Assembly (NCBI RefSeq): GCF_900142135.1
Contig: NZ_FQZU01000046.1
Span: 1 to 42,496 of the forward strand
Source of the DNA: Desulfatibacillum alkenivorans DSM 16219
GTDB taxonomy: Bacteria; Desulfobacterota; Desulfobacteria; Desulfobacterales; Desulfatibacillaceae
DNA length: 42,496 nucleotides
Direction of reading: 5' to 3'
The position numbers and the translations under genes were made by a program. This document shows, one piece after another, positions 34,541 to 42,200 of the stretch; position 1 is the first letter of the stretch, and each line of letters starts with the position of its first letter. The notes under the pieces are model-generated. The model worked only from the letters and a program-made list of their open reading frames with translations, ran no database searches and had not been told where the DNA came from.

Positions 34541-34574
34541 ATTGTTCAATAGCAATCGCGTCTTGAGCTTCTTT

Positions 34575-37500
34575 TTAGACGACAAGCCGCTGCAGGACGG
34601 CCTCCGGCGCTTTTCCGCTTTCCAGCGCTTTATGGGCGCGGGACAGCAATTGCCCGGCGGTGACCTCCTCTTCGCCGCTGAAAACCACAAAGCCCACCGC
34701 CACGTCCAGCCTGGGCAGGTCCTTGTCCAGGTCCTTGTTCAACAGCGAAGACAGACGCCTTACAATAGCCTGGCCGCCTTCTTCTCCGGCCCGGACCAAA
34801 AGCATGCCAAAATGCTGCTCATCCAAACGGCAAAGGGTGTCGAATTCCCGGATGCGTTTACCCAACACTCTGGAGACGTGCGCCAAAACCCGGTCTCCCG
34901 TATGCAGTCCAAAACGGGTGCTGATGTCTATCAGATTTTGAATTTCCACCACGCCCAGAGCCAACTGGCTGCCGTAACGCCTTACGCGGTGGATTTCCTT
35001 TTCCAGGGCGCGTTCGAACGAGGCCGGGTTAATCAGGCCGGTGACGGAATCCCGGTAACCCTCCCCCGCCAGCCTCTGGGTGGTGGCTTCCAGGCGCTGG
35101 GCCAGAACCTCCACTAGGTTGAGCATGAATTTATACGCCGTGGGTGGAGACAGCCACTGAATCCGCTTGACCACGCCGGGATTAATCTCCAGCAATTCCA
35201 CATAGGTGGTGGCCATGAGGGTTGCGGTCTTGCCGTGCCAACTGGAGGCTCCGCCCATTTCGCCGATCACGTCTCCCGGCTTGAGGGCGGCCAGCCTGAT
35301 GCGTGCGCCTACCAGGCTGTCATCCTGGGACGGGATGGTGTGATACAAGGCCGCCTCGCCGGATATGACGGCGTATAGGGAGTCCCGGCCTTTGCCCGGC
35401 TCCATCAAAATATGCCCTTTGGGATAGTTCCTGATGGCTCCGGCGCTTAAAAGCAGCCGGACCTGCGATTTGGAAAGCCCGGCAAACAAGGGGATGCCCT
35501 TTTCCGGCGCGATGCCCAATTTCACCCGCAGGAGGTCAAGCAGGGTCACTAGATCCACCTTGAGCATCATGCTGGGCAAAATTATAAGGTCCCCTACAAG
35601 GGCGGACATCATGGTGACGGCCATGAGGGCGCCGAAGGTCGCCGTGGGCTTGTACCCGGAGAATAAGAGGATCAAAAAGCCCATGGTGATAGTAATGCTG
35701 GTGAAGATGATGGGCCGCCCCACGCTGCGGATGGCGGTTTCCAGAGCCTTGCGCCGGTCCAGGCCGTGGCGCAGCTCCCGGGAGTAGCGGACCATATAAT
35801 GGATGGTGTCGTCCAGGGCCAGGCCGATGGCAATGCTGGCCACCATGGCGGTATTCATGGAAAGCTCCACGGAAAACCAGCCGATAACCCCGAACAGGAT
35901 TACCAGGGGAAAGCAGTTAGGCAACAGGGTGACAAGCCCTGCTTTGGGGGACAGCAAGGCCACCAGCATAATCCCCAGGACCACGCAAATGATTATGAGC
36001 AGGCCCTCTATGAGGCTTACCGTCACGATTTCATTGCTATGAGCCACTATTACGGCCATGCTGGTGATGGAAACGCTGAAATCCTCGCCAAAATGCTCCT
36101 GGCAATAGGCTTCGATGCGCTTTTGGGTTTCCAGCCACTCGTGGGTGGACGAGATGTGGGTCATCATCAAAATGTTGGCCGAGCTGAAATCGTCGGAAAC
36201 GAATTTTTGCGTGTCGGCGCCGCCAAGGAGCATTCTATAAAGATTGTACAGGTTCTCCAAATCCGCCTGGGTTTCGGGCAGGGTGTAATCTTGTTTGCGG
36301 TAGCCGTTGACCGAGTAGTTGATGAGCTTGAGATAGTCCGCCGTGGATATGGTTTTATCCACGCCGTCCACCGACTCCAGGTAGCGCTGCAATTCGGAAA
36401 GCCGGTGGAGTTTGTCCAGGCTCCTGAAGCATTCGCTCCGGTTCCCCTTTGCAATCACATTGATGGGAAAGCAGCCGGCCATATCCTGATACACATCGTG
36501 AAAATGTTTGGTTACCGGCGCGTCCTTGCCCAGATATTTTGTTACGTCGGCGTCCACTTTTAAGAGGAAAAAGCCCAGCAGAGACGCGCCGACGATTACT
36601 CCAATTACGATCAGGGCCTTTTTGCTGTGATCCAGATTCAGGATAGCGATCTTAGACAGCAGGCGGTCCAGCAGGTCCTCTTTTTTCGCCTTGGCCTGCT
36701 TTTTCGGCAAGGGCGTCATGGCCAATATGGCCGGGAACAAAAGCAATATCAAAACAAGCTGGGACAACATGCCGACGCATGCGGGAAAGGCGAATTCCCG
36801 AACCGCCTCGGTCCGGTTGAGCATGAGAGACGACAGACCGATCAGGGTTGTGAACACGGCCAGGGCGGTTGGCAGCCGGACTTGTTCCAGGCAGGCTATT
36901 GCCGCTTCTTGGGGCGTTTTGGCGGTTTTAATCGTGTTTTGATATTCGGCCGCCACATGCAGGCAATAGGCCGTCCCCACAGCCATGAGAAATATGGGGA
37001 CCACCAGGGTCAGCGCCGCCACCGGGGCGCCGGTCCATGCCATGGCGCCGAAGGCCCAAATTATGGATATGGTGATGCAGGCCAGGGGGCCGATGAGTAT
37101 GCGGACGGACTTGAATAGTACAATCAGGGTCAGAATCATGACGACGAACGCCGCGGGAGGCAGAATCATGAAGTCGCGCTTTATGACGCTTAAAACCGCC
37201 TGGGAAATCAGCGGCATGCCGATTTCATAAACGGTCATGTCGCCCTTTTCCGAGTCCACGGCCTCTTGAATCGCTCTGACCAACTCCTCTTCCCCGCCGC
37301 GGATGTCGTTCAGAATCAGGGTGATGGTTGTGGTTTTTTTGTCTTTGGAAATGATGTTGCGGACAAACAGGTCCACCGGCTCAATTTTTTCCTCAAACTG
37401 GGCCGGGGTCCATTCGTCCAAAAGATCCATGTCGCGCTTTGCGCCAGGCAGGCTGATAACCGTCTGCACGCCCGGAATCTTGGCCAGTTTGTCGGCCATG

Positions 37501-37787
37501 CGGCTTACCCGGGCGAAGGTTTCGGGCTCAAAGATGTTATCGCCTTTGGCCACCACCTGAATGTATTCGGCGCCCCCGAATTCCTCCAAAAAATTCTCAT
37601 ACGCGGCGAATTCAGGGATGTCTTTCACGGAGATTGCGTAGGATGAGGCGTTTATTTTGATGGAAGGCAAGCGATATCCCGCAGCTATGGTCAACAGCAG
37701 GATTATCAGAAGCATAATCCATGGACGGCTGACAATCCACCGGAGCCAGGTATTATAATCAAAAGAATGTGAAGATTGTGCTGCCAT
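34575..37787 (-). CDS. RND/MMPL-family exporter fused to a cNMP-binding and a degenerate GGDEF domain (1070 aa)
   Basis: Residues 1-755 form an RND superfamily unit of the COG1033/MMPL type. There is a first helix at about 22-38, two periplasmic domains (about 40-200 and 410-585), and helix bundles at about 205-355 and 588-745 with the GLALDDTIHYMVRYSRE segment. Residues 765-880 are a cyclic-nucleotide-binding fold (GHILMEPGKGRDSLYAVISG, LKPGDVIGEMGG). Residues 910-1068 are GGDEF-like (DSVTGLINPASFERALEKEI), but the signature is replaced by DEQHF (989-993), so diguanylate cyclase activity is unlikely. A cytoplasmic nucleotide-sensing tail on an RND pump is unusual. The start lies 9 bases after the stop of the TRAP-type binding protein gene, so the two form an operon. 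Substrate unknown; lipids or hopanoids are typical for this branch. Confidence 0.9.
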   Translation of the reverse strand: MAAQSSHSFDYNTWLRWIVSRPWIMLLIILLLTIAAGYRLPSIKINASSYAISVKDIPEFAAYENFLEEFGGAEYIQVVAKGDNIFEPETFARVSRMADKLAKIPGVQTVISLPGAKRDMDLLDEWTPAQFEEKIEPVDLFVRNIISKDKKTTTITLILNDIRGGEEELVRAIQEAVDSEKGDMTVYEIGMPLISQAVLSVIKRDFMILPPAAFVVMILTLIVLFKSVRILIGPLACITISIIWAFGAMAWTGAPVAALTLVVPIFLMAVGTAYCLHVAAEYQNTIKTAKTPQEAAIACLEQVRLPTALAVFTTLIGLSSLMLNRTEAVREFAFPACVGMLSQLVLILLLFPAILAMTPLPKKQAKAKKEDLLDRLLSKIAILNLDHSKKALIVIGVIVGASLLGFFLLKVDADVTKYLGKDAPVTKHFHDVYQDMAGCFPINVIAKGNRSECFRSLDKLHRLSELQRYLESVDGVDKTISTADYLKLINYSVNGYRKQDYTLPETQADLENLYNLYRMLLGGADTQKFVSDDFSSANILMMTHISSTHEWLETQKRIEAYCQEHFGEDFSVSITSMAVIVAHSNEIVTVSLIEGLLIIICVVLGIMLVALLSPKAGLVTLLPNCFPLVILFGVIGWFSVELSMNTAMVASIAIGLALDDTIHYMVRYSRELRHGLDRRKALETAIRSVGRPIIFTSITITMGFLILLFSGYKPTATFGALMAVTMMSALVGDLIILPSMMLKVDLVTLLDLLRVKLGIAPEKGIPLFAGLSKSQVRLLLSAGAIRNYPKGHILMEPGKGRDSLYAVISGEAALYHTIPSQDDSLVGARIRLAALKPGDVIGEMGGASSWHGKTATLMATTYVELLEINPGVVKRIQWLSPPTAYKFMLNLVEVLAQRLEATTQRLAGEGYRDSVTGLINPASFERALEKEIHRVRRYGSQLALGVVEIQNLIDISTRFGLHTGDRVLAHVSRVLGKRIREFDTLCRLDEQHFGMLLVRAGEEGGQAIVRRLSSLLNKDLDKDLPRLDVAVGFVVFSGEEEVTAGQLLSRAHKALESGKAPEAVLQRLVV

Positions 37788-37796
37788 TGATTTTTC

Positions 37797-38900
37797 CTAG
37801 CGAACTTCGCCTTCCCGGCCGGAGGCTTTGGCGTTACGGTAATGCTTCAAATGGGTGGTGACTTTTTCCAGAACTTCGGGAGGATAAACCCGCCCCTCCA
37901 GCTCTTTCCAGACCGGTTTGACCTTTTCCCTGATTGCGGCCATGGTCTCCGGGTCCGTACGGGTCACGCTGATTCCGTATTTGCTAAGAGCCACCAGATA
38001 TTTTTTATCGTCCCGCCTGTTCTGGACGCAAAATTCATTTTCGATGCCGTCCCGCAACGAATAGTAGGCGTCCACGTATTCCTGGGGAAGGCTGTTCCAG
38101 TCCTCCATGCGGATGACGCAGCAGGCCGGCGAATATCGAATAAAGGTTGGATTGACATGCTTGAACATGGTGAACATGGTGGAGCCCACCACCAGGATGG
38201 CCGGGCCCATAAAGGAATCGCCCACGTCGTCTTTCAGGCTGGGCAGAACCCGGGGAAAGCTGACCGGAATGGGATTGTTCCCCAGGCTGCGGTAAAACTC
38301 CTCCTCCACCGGTCCGTACCAGGTCAGAAACCTGGCGGCGCGAAAATCCTCTTCCTTGGTAAAGCTGTATTTTTTGGAATAAATCTGGTCGAAGCCCTGA
38401 TCGATAAAAGCGAACAGAAAGGCGCCGCTGGTCTCCATATAGGATTCAAAGTCGTCCCGCATGTTATTCCGGACGTAATCCACTTCGTCATAGTCGGAAA
38501 AGAGAAAAGGCAGGCTTAGGACCGACATCTCGGGACACAGGATGATGCTTCCGCTGCCGGTGAGGCCGGCGCCGTTCAAGTGCCCGAAACGCATTTTGCG
38601 GATGATCCCGGCGTCGTCTCCCATGACGCCGCTCCAGTATATCTTGATGCGGATGTCGCCCTGCCCCACTTCCTCCAACTTGGGCTTGACCACATGCTTG
38701 ATCTGCACGGCGTAGCCCACGCCTTCCGGAGCCAGGGTGGCGAACTTCCAGTTAAAACGAGGCTCCTGCCCCAAAGCGGCGCCGGCGGAAAACAAAAAGG
38801 CGGACAAAACCAGCAATGCGGCCCACGCTGCCGGGCGCGGGCGCAAGGTGGACGCAAGCAGGGCGCCCCCCTTCCTGCGCAAGAAAAATAGTGAAGCCAT
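37797..38900 (-). CDS. TRAP-type periplasmic substrate-binding protein, DctP-like (367 aa)
   Basis: An N-terminal signal (WAALLVLSAFLFSAGAALGQ) is followed by a DctP-type fold: FNWKFATLAPEGVGYAVQIK, VGQGDIRIKIYWSGVMGDD, and a later MEDWNSLPQEYVDAY helix. The ATG at 38900 is chosen because GGAG lies six bases upstream. TRAP binding proteins normally deliver organic acids to DctQM membrane subunits. No DctQ or DctM gene is present here; instead the gene precedes the RND-fusion gene by nine bases. It may therefore serve as the ligand sensor or periplasmic partner of that exporter, which is inference from position. Two TatT-like proteins elsewhere in the window are of the same broad TRAP-associated class. 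Confidence 0.88.
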   Translation of the reverse strand: MASLFFLRRKGGALLASTLRPRPAAWAALLVLSAFLFSAGAALGQEPRFNWKFATLAPEGVGYAVQIKHVVKPKLEEVGQGDIRIKIYWSGVMGDDAGIIRKMRFGHLNGAGLTGSGSIILCPEMSVLSLPFLFSDYDEVDYVRNNMRDDFESYMETSGAFLFAFIDQGFDQIYSKKYSFTKEEDFRAARFLTWYGPVEEEFYRSLGNNPIPVSFPRVLPSLKDDVGDSFMGPAILVVGSTMFTMFKHVNPTFIRYSPACCVIRMEDWNSLPQEYVDAYYSLRDGIENEFCVQNRRDDKKYLVALSKYGISVTRTDPETMAAIREKVKPVWKELEGRVYPPEVLEKVTTHLKHYRNAKASGREGEVR

Positions 38901-39251
38901 CAGGCTCTCCATGTATGGAATTCAGATTATTAGCCTGGGGCCGCCGCCATGGACGGAAAGATTGGAAATATTGGAAGAGAATGCGTTCCTCCGAAGCTAG
39001 AATGCCGGAGAAAACATGAGTATACTGCGTCCCCCCTGAACAGCGGCCCTCCGCGTTAAACCCTCTGCCTGTTCCTATACCCTTTTTGGACGCGGTTTCG
39101 CAAGTCTTTTACTTTGCCAAACGATGAAAAAAATTCGATTTTGCTATTAATTCGAGAGCCTGGATAATACTGGCCGCATTCGCGGTGCGGAGGCGGGACA
39201 GCCTACCAGGCGGCGCTTGGAATAACGAAAACACGCCTCCGGCGGCAAAGC

Positions 39252-39285
39252 GCAAACGGCAAACGGCAAACGGCAAACGGCAAAA
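39252..39285 (+). repeat. 7-bp tandem repeat array (GCAAACG)
   Basis: Four exact units of GCAAACG plus a partial fifth. Simple-sequence array in non-coding DNA, likely variable in copy number by slippage. Confidence 0.9.
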
Positions 39286-39500
39286 AAATAAAACCGCCTG
39301 CCTCCGGCGGCCAACTGCTGAACTGCCAAAAGAGCCTCCGGCGGCCATCTTTTTATAAAAAGTTGGATCAAATATTTAAAATGGCGCTGCGCGCAAAAGC
39401 CGATCGTTCTGTACAGCCCCACACCCGCCTGCGGGGATGGGCAGGATGGGCGGGAAACCCCGTCGTTCCCGAATGTCCATGGGCCGCGTAGGGGCGAGGT

Positions 39501-39630
39501 CTCCCAGCCCGTCATTCCCGAACGCCCCGGTTCTTGCAGCGACAGGCCCCCGCGCCTGTCCATGCTTTTTGCCCGTCATTCCCGAGCGTCTCTGTCGGGA
39601 ATCCAGAGTCTTCGTCCTTTGGTATTCTGG
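39501..39630 (+). repeat. About 125-bp long repeat, copy A
   Basis: Close match to 39759-39888. It contains the perfect hairpin GACAGGC/GCCTGTC (39541-39560), two CCCGTCATTCCCGA motifs, and ends with TGTCGGGAATCCAG, the dispersed palindromic element also found at 54-87. Extragenic, of the REP/MITE kind; no coding capacity. Confidence 0.8.
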
Positions 39631-39679
39631 GAAGTAGTTGCACGGTCCCCGCGCATGTAGTTGCGAGGTCTCCTCGTCC

Positions 39680-39740
39680 GCCGTAGCGCAGTTTTCCCGC
39701 CGTCGTCGCGCAGTTTTCCCGCCGTCGTCGCGCAGTCCCC
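39680..39740 (+). repeat. 22-bp tandem repeat, three units
   Basis: Units start at 39680, 39699 and 39721 and read GCCGTCGTCGCGCAGTTTTC with a trailing CC; the first is three bases shorter and the last ends in CCCC. It lies between the two 125-bp repeats. Confidence 0.8.
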
Positions 39741-39758
39741 GCGCCGTATCTGGGAGGC

Positions 39759-39888
39759 TCCCCAACCCGTCATTCCCGAACGCCCCGGCTATTGTAGCGA
39801 CAGGCCCCCGTGCCTGTCCATGCTTTTTGCCCGTCATTCCCAAGCGCCCCTGTCGGGAATCCAGGGTCTTTGACTTTGGGTACTTGGT
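39759..39888 (+). repeat. About 125-bp long repeat, copy B
   Basis: Second copy of the repeat at 39501-39630 in the same orientation. The hairpin arms GACAGGC/GCCTGTC are kept while the loop differs by one base, and CCCGTCATTCCC and TGTCGGGAATCCAG are conserved. Confidence 0.8.
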
Positions 39889-40063
39889 CAGCCCTGGCAG
39901 AGCAGTACCCTGCCTGGGTTGCATAGCGACATGTTGTTCAATCGAAAAGATCGTGGATAACCTGCAACTTGTCCCAGTTGGCAATGCTTACAAACCAACG
40001 GCATTTCCACCGTCTCGCCGCCTTGGTTATACCAAATTCGTCCGCCATCCATGTCAACTTGAT

Positions 40064-40130
40064 CGAAAAATAACACGTGATTTCAATAAGATTCAAAGTT
40101 AGTGGAATAATCAAAGACGTCCCCAAGAAC
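40064..40130 (+). repeat. 60-68 bp direct repeat, copy 1
   Basis: Begins CGAAAAATAACACGTGATTTC and ends TCAAAGACGTCCCCAAGAAC. It is nearly identical to 42099-42159 and related to 42031-42098. It lies just past the end of the membrane/zinc-ribbon gene, so together the copies bracket the Rhs cassette. Confidence 0.85.
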
Positions 40131-40161
40131 GTTGGATGTCCCCCAAAACAAGAATTAGAAA

Positions 40162-40542
40162 TTACTTTTTTAAGGATGTTTCTGTGAACTCTTCCTCTGG
40201 GGCCTCAAAGCCACTACCTTCTTTCCCCGAATCACAAATCTTGAGGCCACAATACAAGCATTTGGGAGTGAATGGGAAATTCATTATAGGGATTTTAGGC
40301 ATTGGTTCTGGCAGTCTGTAAAAAGCATGAAATCTTTTGCATCTGGGACATAACCACCAAGCGTTAAAAAAGACTAACATTAGCCAAGATAGAAATAGTA
40401 ACCCGTCCAGCAATGTACCTTCTGAGTGCTGGCTATAAACAAAAATATATCGGATAAAAATAACAATACTTGTGAAATAAAGTGCATATTTTAAGCCCCT
40501 AATAACTTTATAAGATTTTGAATTACTATGGGATGATGTCAT
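40162..40542 (-). CDS. Small membrane protein with zinc ribbon, possible immunity protein (126 aa)
   Basis: Two membrane helices (LKYALYFTSIVIFIRYIFVY at 18-37 and GLLFLSWLMLVFFNAWWL at 47-64) are followed by CPRC (65-68) and CLYC (95-98), a zinc-ribbon pair, and an acidic tail. The ATG at 40542 is chosen because AAAGGAG lies eight bases upstream; the frame is open to an ATG at 40635. It lies downstream of the Rhs C-terminal fragment on the same strand and is similarly AT-rich. That is the position of the immunity gene in Rhs toxin modules. No family was recognised, so this role is inferred from position only. Confidence 0.65.
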   Translation of the reverse strand: MTSSHSNSKSYKVIRGLKYALYFTSIVIFIRYIFVYSQHSEGTLLDGLLFLSWLMLVFFNAWWLCPRCKRFHAFYRLPEPMPKIPIMNFPFTPKCLYCGLKICDSGKEGSGFEAPEEEFTETSLKK

Positions 40543-40700
40543 AGCCACATCTCCTTTATAATTTTCCCTTTTTGCCAACAGTTCTCGATGAAACTCAATT
40601 GTATAGATCCTCTTGCCATAAGATAAGTCAGACATCCATAAGCGAAAGGTGGGAGCGTCCGTCTCCCCCCAGCTTTATAAAAATTAGGGGATGACTACAA

Positions 40701-42023
40701 TCATCGCCCACGAAATGAATCGCTATCGGTGGAGTTAGCACTTGAACTGTATCCACCCAAAAATCCAGAATCATCATTGCCCTCACCGGAATCGCCAGCT
40801 TTGTCTTCATGTGAATTGTCTGATGATGCCTGGTTGCTTTCATCTGGTTTATTGCTTGAGGTTTCAGGGCTATTTTCTACACTGCCCTCTTCTTCACCAA
40901 GACTCTTTTTCTTTTGACCCTTTTTGACACCTAAATTTGAATTCCCTTGTTTTGCTTGGTCAATGTCGTCGTCATCGGGTTTTGTGCAGTCCAATTTTTC
41001 TCCCAACCATTCAAAAGCGATCCTGATATCAACATCGGGTACCAAGTTTACCCCCTTGTCCCATCCAATAAAAAAACCACCGAAAAAGCTCGAAAGACGT
41101 CCATGTTTTACATTATCCCATGTCAACTCGTTATAATCCACATATACACCAAATGGAATTGCGTCTTGGGGTTGCAAAGGCCCCATTATATGACCGTAAT
41201 GATCATCCCTATATACAGATATATTACCGCCAAACAATGTTGGAGAAAGTTGAAAGCTCATATTCTGATGGTTCCCGACGATATTTCCTGTAGTTCTTAC
41301 TCCGATCATTGCTCCGGTTACATCAACTACGGCATGCCCCGTCGGGTCGACATATCTTAACGGGTTATTGCTGCAATAGGCGTAGGGGTTGAGCTGTTGG
41401 GGATCGTAGGCGTTGGGTATCAAAGAATCCGGGCTGATGAACCGGCCGATGGCGGGATCATAATGCCTGGCGTCGTAATTGTAAAGGCCCGTGGACGTAT
41501 CCAGTTCCTGGTCCGTGTATTTGTAGGGCGTGGGCGTTGCGACGGAACCGGTGTAAAAGCGGTCTTCGCCGAAGGGCCGGTAATCGGCCTGCTCAACCAC
41601 GGCGCCGGAGTCGTCCGTCACTACCGTGGAGCTTCCCAGATGATCCTTGGAAAAATACCGGACGCCCTCGCCGTCCGTGATCTTGGCGATGCGCCGGTCC
41701 GCGCCGAAGATGTATTTGGTCGCCACTCCATTTTTGACTTCATACAGGCTGCCTGCGTAAAAGGTGGTGCTTTCGCCGACCACTTCCTTGCGCACCCGGG
41801 CGCCGTTTCCGTCATAATAGAAATTGGTGGTCACGTCCGGCTGGCCGGTCACGGATTTCACCACCTGGACGGGCATGTTGTCCGCGTTGTAGTCAATGGC
41901 CAGGGTGGCGGCGGCGCTGGCCCCCTCGAACTTGGGGCACGCCGTGATGTTGCCGTTGGCGTCGTAGGAGTAATTATACGCGGTTCCGCCCGCCTCACCG
42001 CCGTTTTTGCTAAAATATGGCCC
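40701..42023 (-). pseudogene. Rhs repeat protein, C-terminal tip fragment with variable C-terminal domain
   Basis: The frame opens after a TAG at 42024-42026 and has lost the N-terminal bulk of an Rhs protein. Remaining YD-type units (YSYDANGNI, TNFYYDGNGARV) lead into the Rhs-associated core: KDHLGSSTVVTDDSG, YRPFGEDRF, YNYDARHYDPAIGRFISPD and NPLRYVDPTG. After this, from about 41333 downwards, a 210-residue variable region follows that is AT-richer. It has an acidic, Ser/Asn-rich end (SSNKPDESNQASSDNSHE) with no toxin family I can name. The first ATG is at 41876. Rhs tips of this form are swapped between proteins as toxin cassettes; here the copy is an orphan. Confidence 0.8.
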
Positions 42024-42030
42024 CTATGTA

Positions 42031-42098
42031 ATGAAAAATAATGCATGATTTCAACAAGATATAAAGTTAGTTACTTATTAAGGGACGTCCGCCAGAAC
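42031..42098 (+). repeat. 60-68 bp direct repeat, diverged copy
   Basis: Begins ATGAAAAATAATGCATGATT and ends GGGACGTCCGCCAGAAC. It aligns along its whole length with the copies at 40064 and 42099 with many substitutions, and lies in tandem with the latter. It begins five bases beyond the stop that truncates the Rhs frame. Confidence 0.7.
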
Positions 42099-42159
42099 AT
42101 AACACGTGATTTCAATGAGTTTTAAAGTTAGTGGAATAATCAAAGACGTCCCCAAGAAC
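42099..42159 (+). repeat. 60-68 bp direct repeat, copy 2
   Basis: Begins ATAACACGTGATTTCAATGA and ends CAAAGACGTCCCCAAGAAC. About 37 consecutive bases from AAAGTTAGTGG onward match copy 1 at 40064-40130. Direct orientation. Confidence 0.85.
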
Positions 42160-42200
42160 CGCAAGGGGTTGTCAGGTCCAGCAAGCTCTTTTATAGTTAA

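Larger units (their letters stand above)
38913..40161. other. Gene-free repeat-rich region (about 1.25 kb)
   Basis: I see no credible gene. From left to right it holds three GCCTCCGGCGGC motifs (39235, 39302, 39336), a 7-bp tandem array, a diverged pair of 125-bp repeats with hairpins, a 22-bp tandem repeat and one copy of the 60-68 bp repeat. Open frames here are low-complexity artefacts of the repeats. Confidence 0.7.

Noticed and set aside
39235-39348. GCCTCCGGCGGC motifs as a possible CRISPR or regulatory array
   Set aside because: Only three irregularly spaced short palindromes, with no constant spacer length.
39376-40102. Several open frames in the repeat region
   Set aside because: They are built from the 125-bp and 22-bp repeats and have no independent coding signal.
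40543-40635. Longer start (40635) for the membrane/zinc-ribbon gene
   Set aside because: The ATG at 40542 has a good ribosome binding site and places the first helix near the N terminus; the extra 31 residues show no support.
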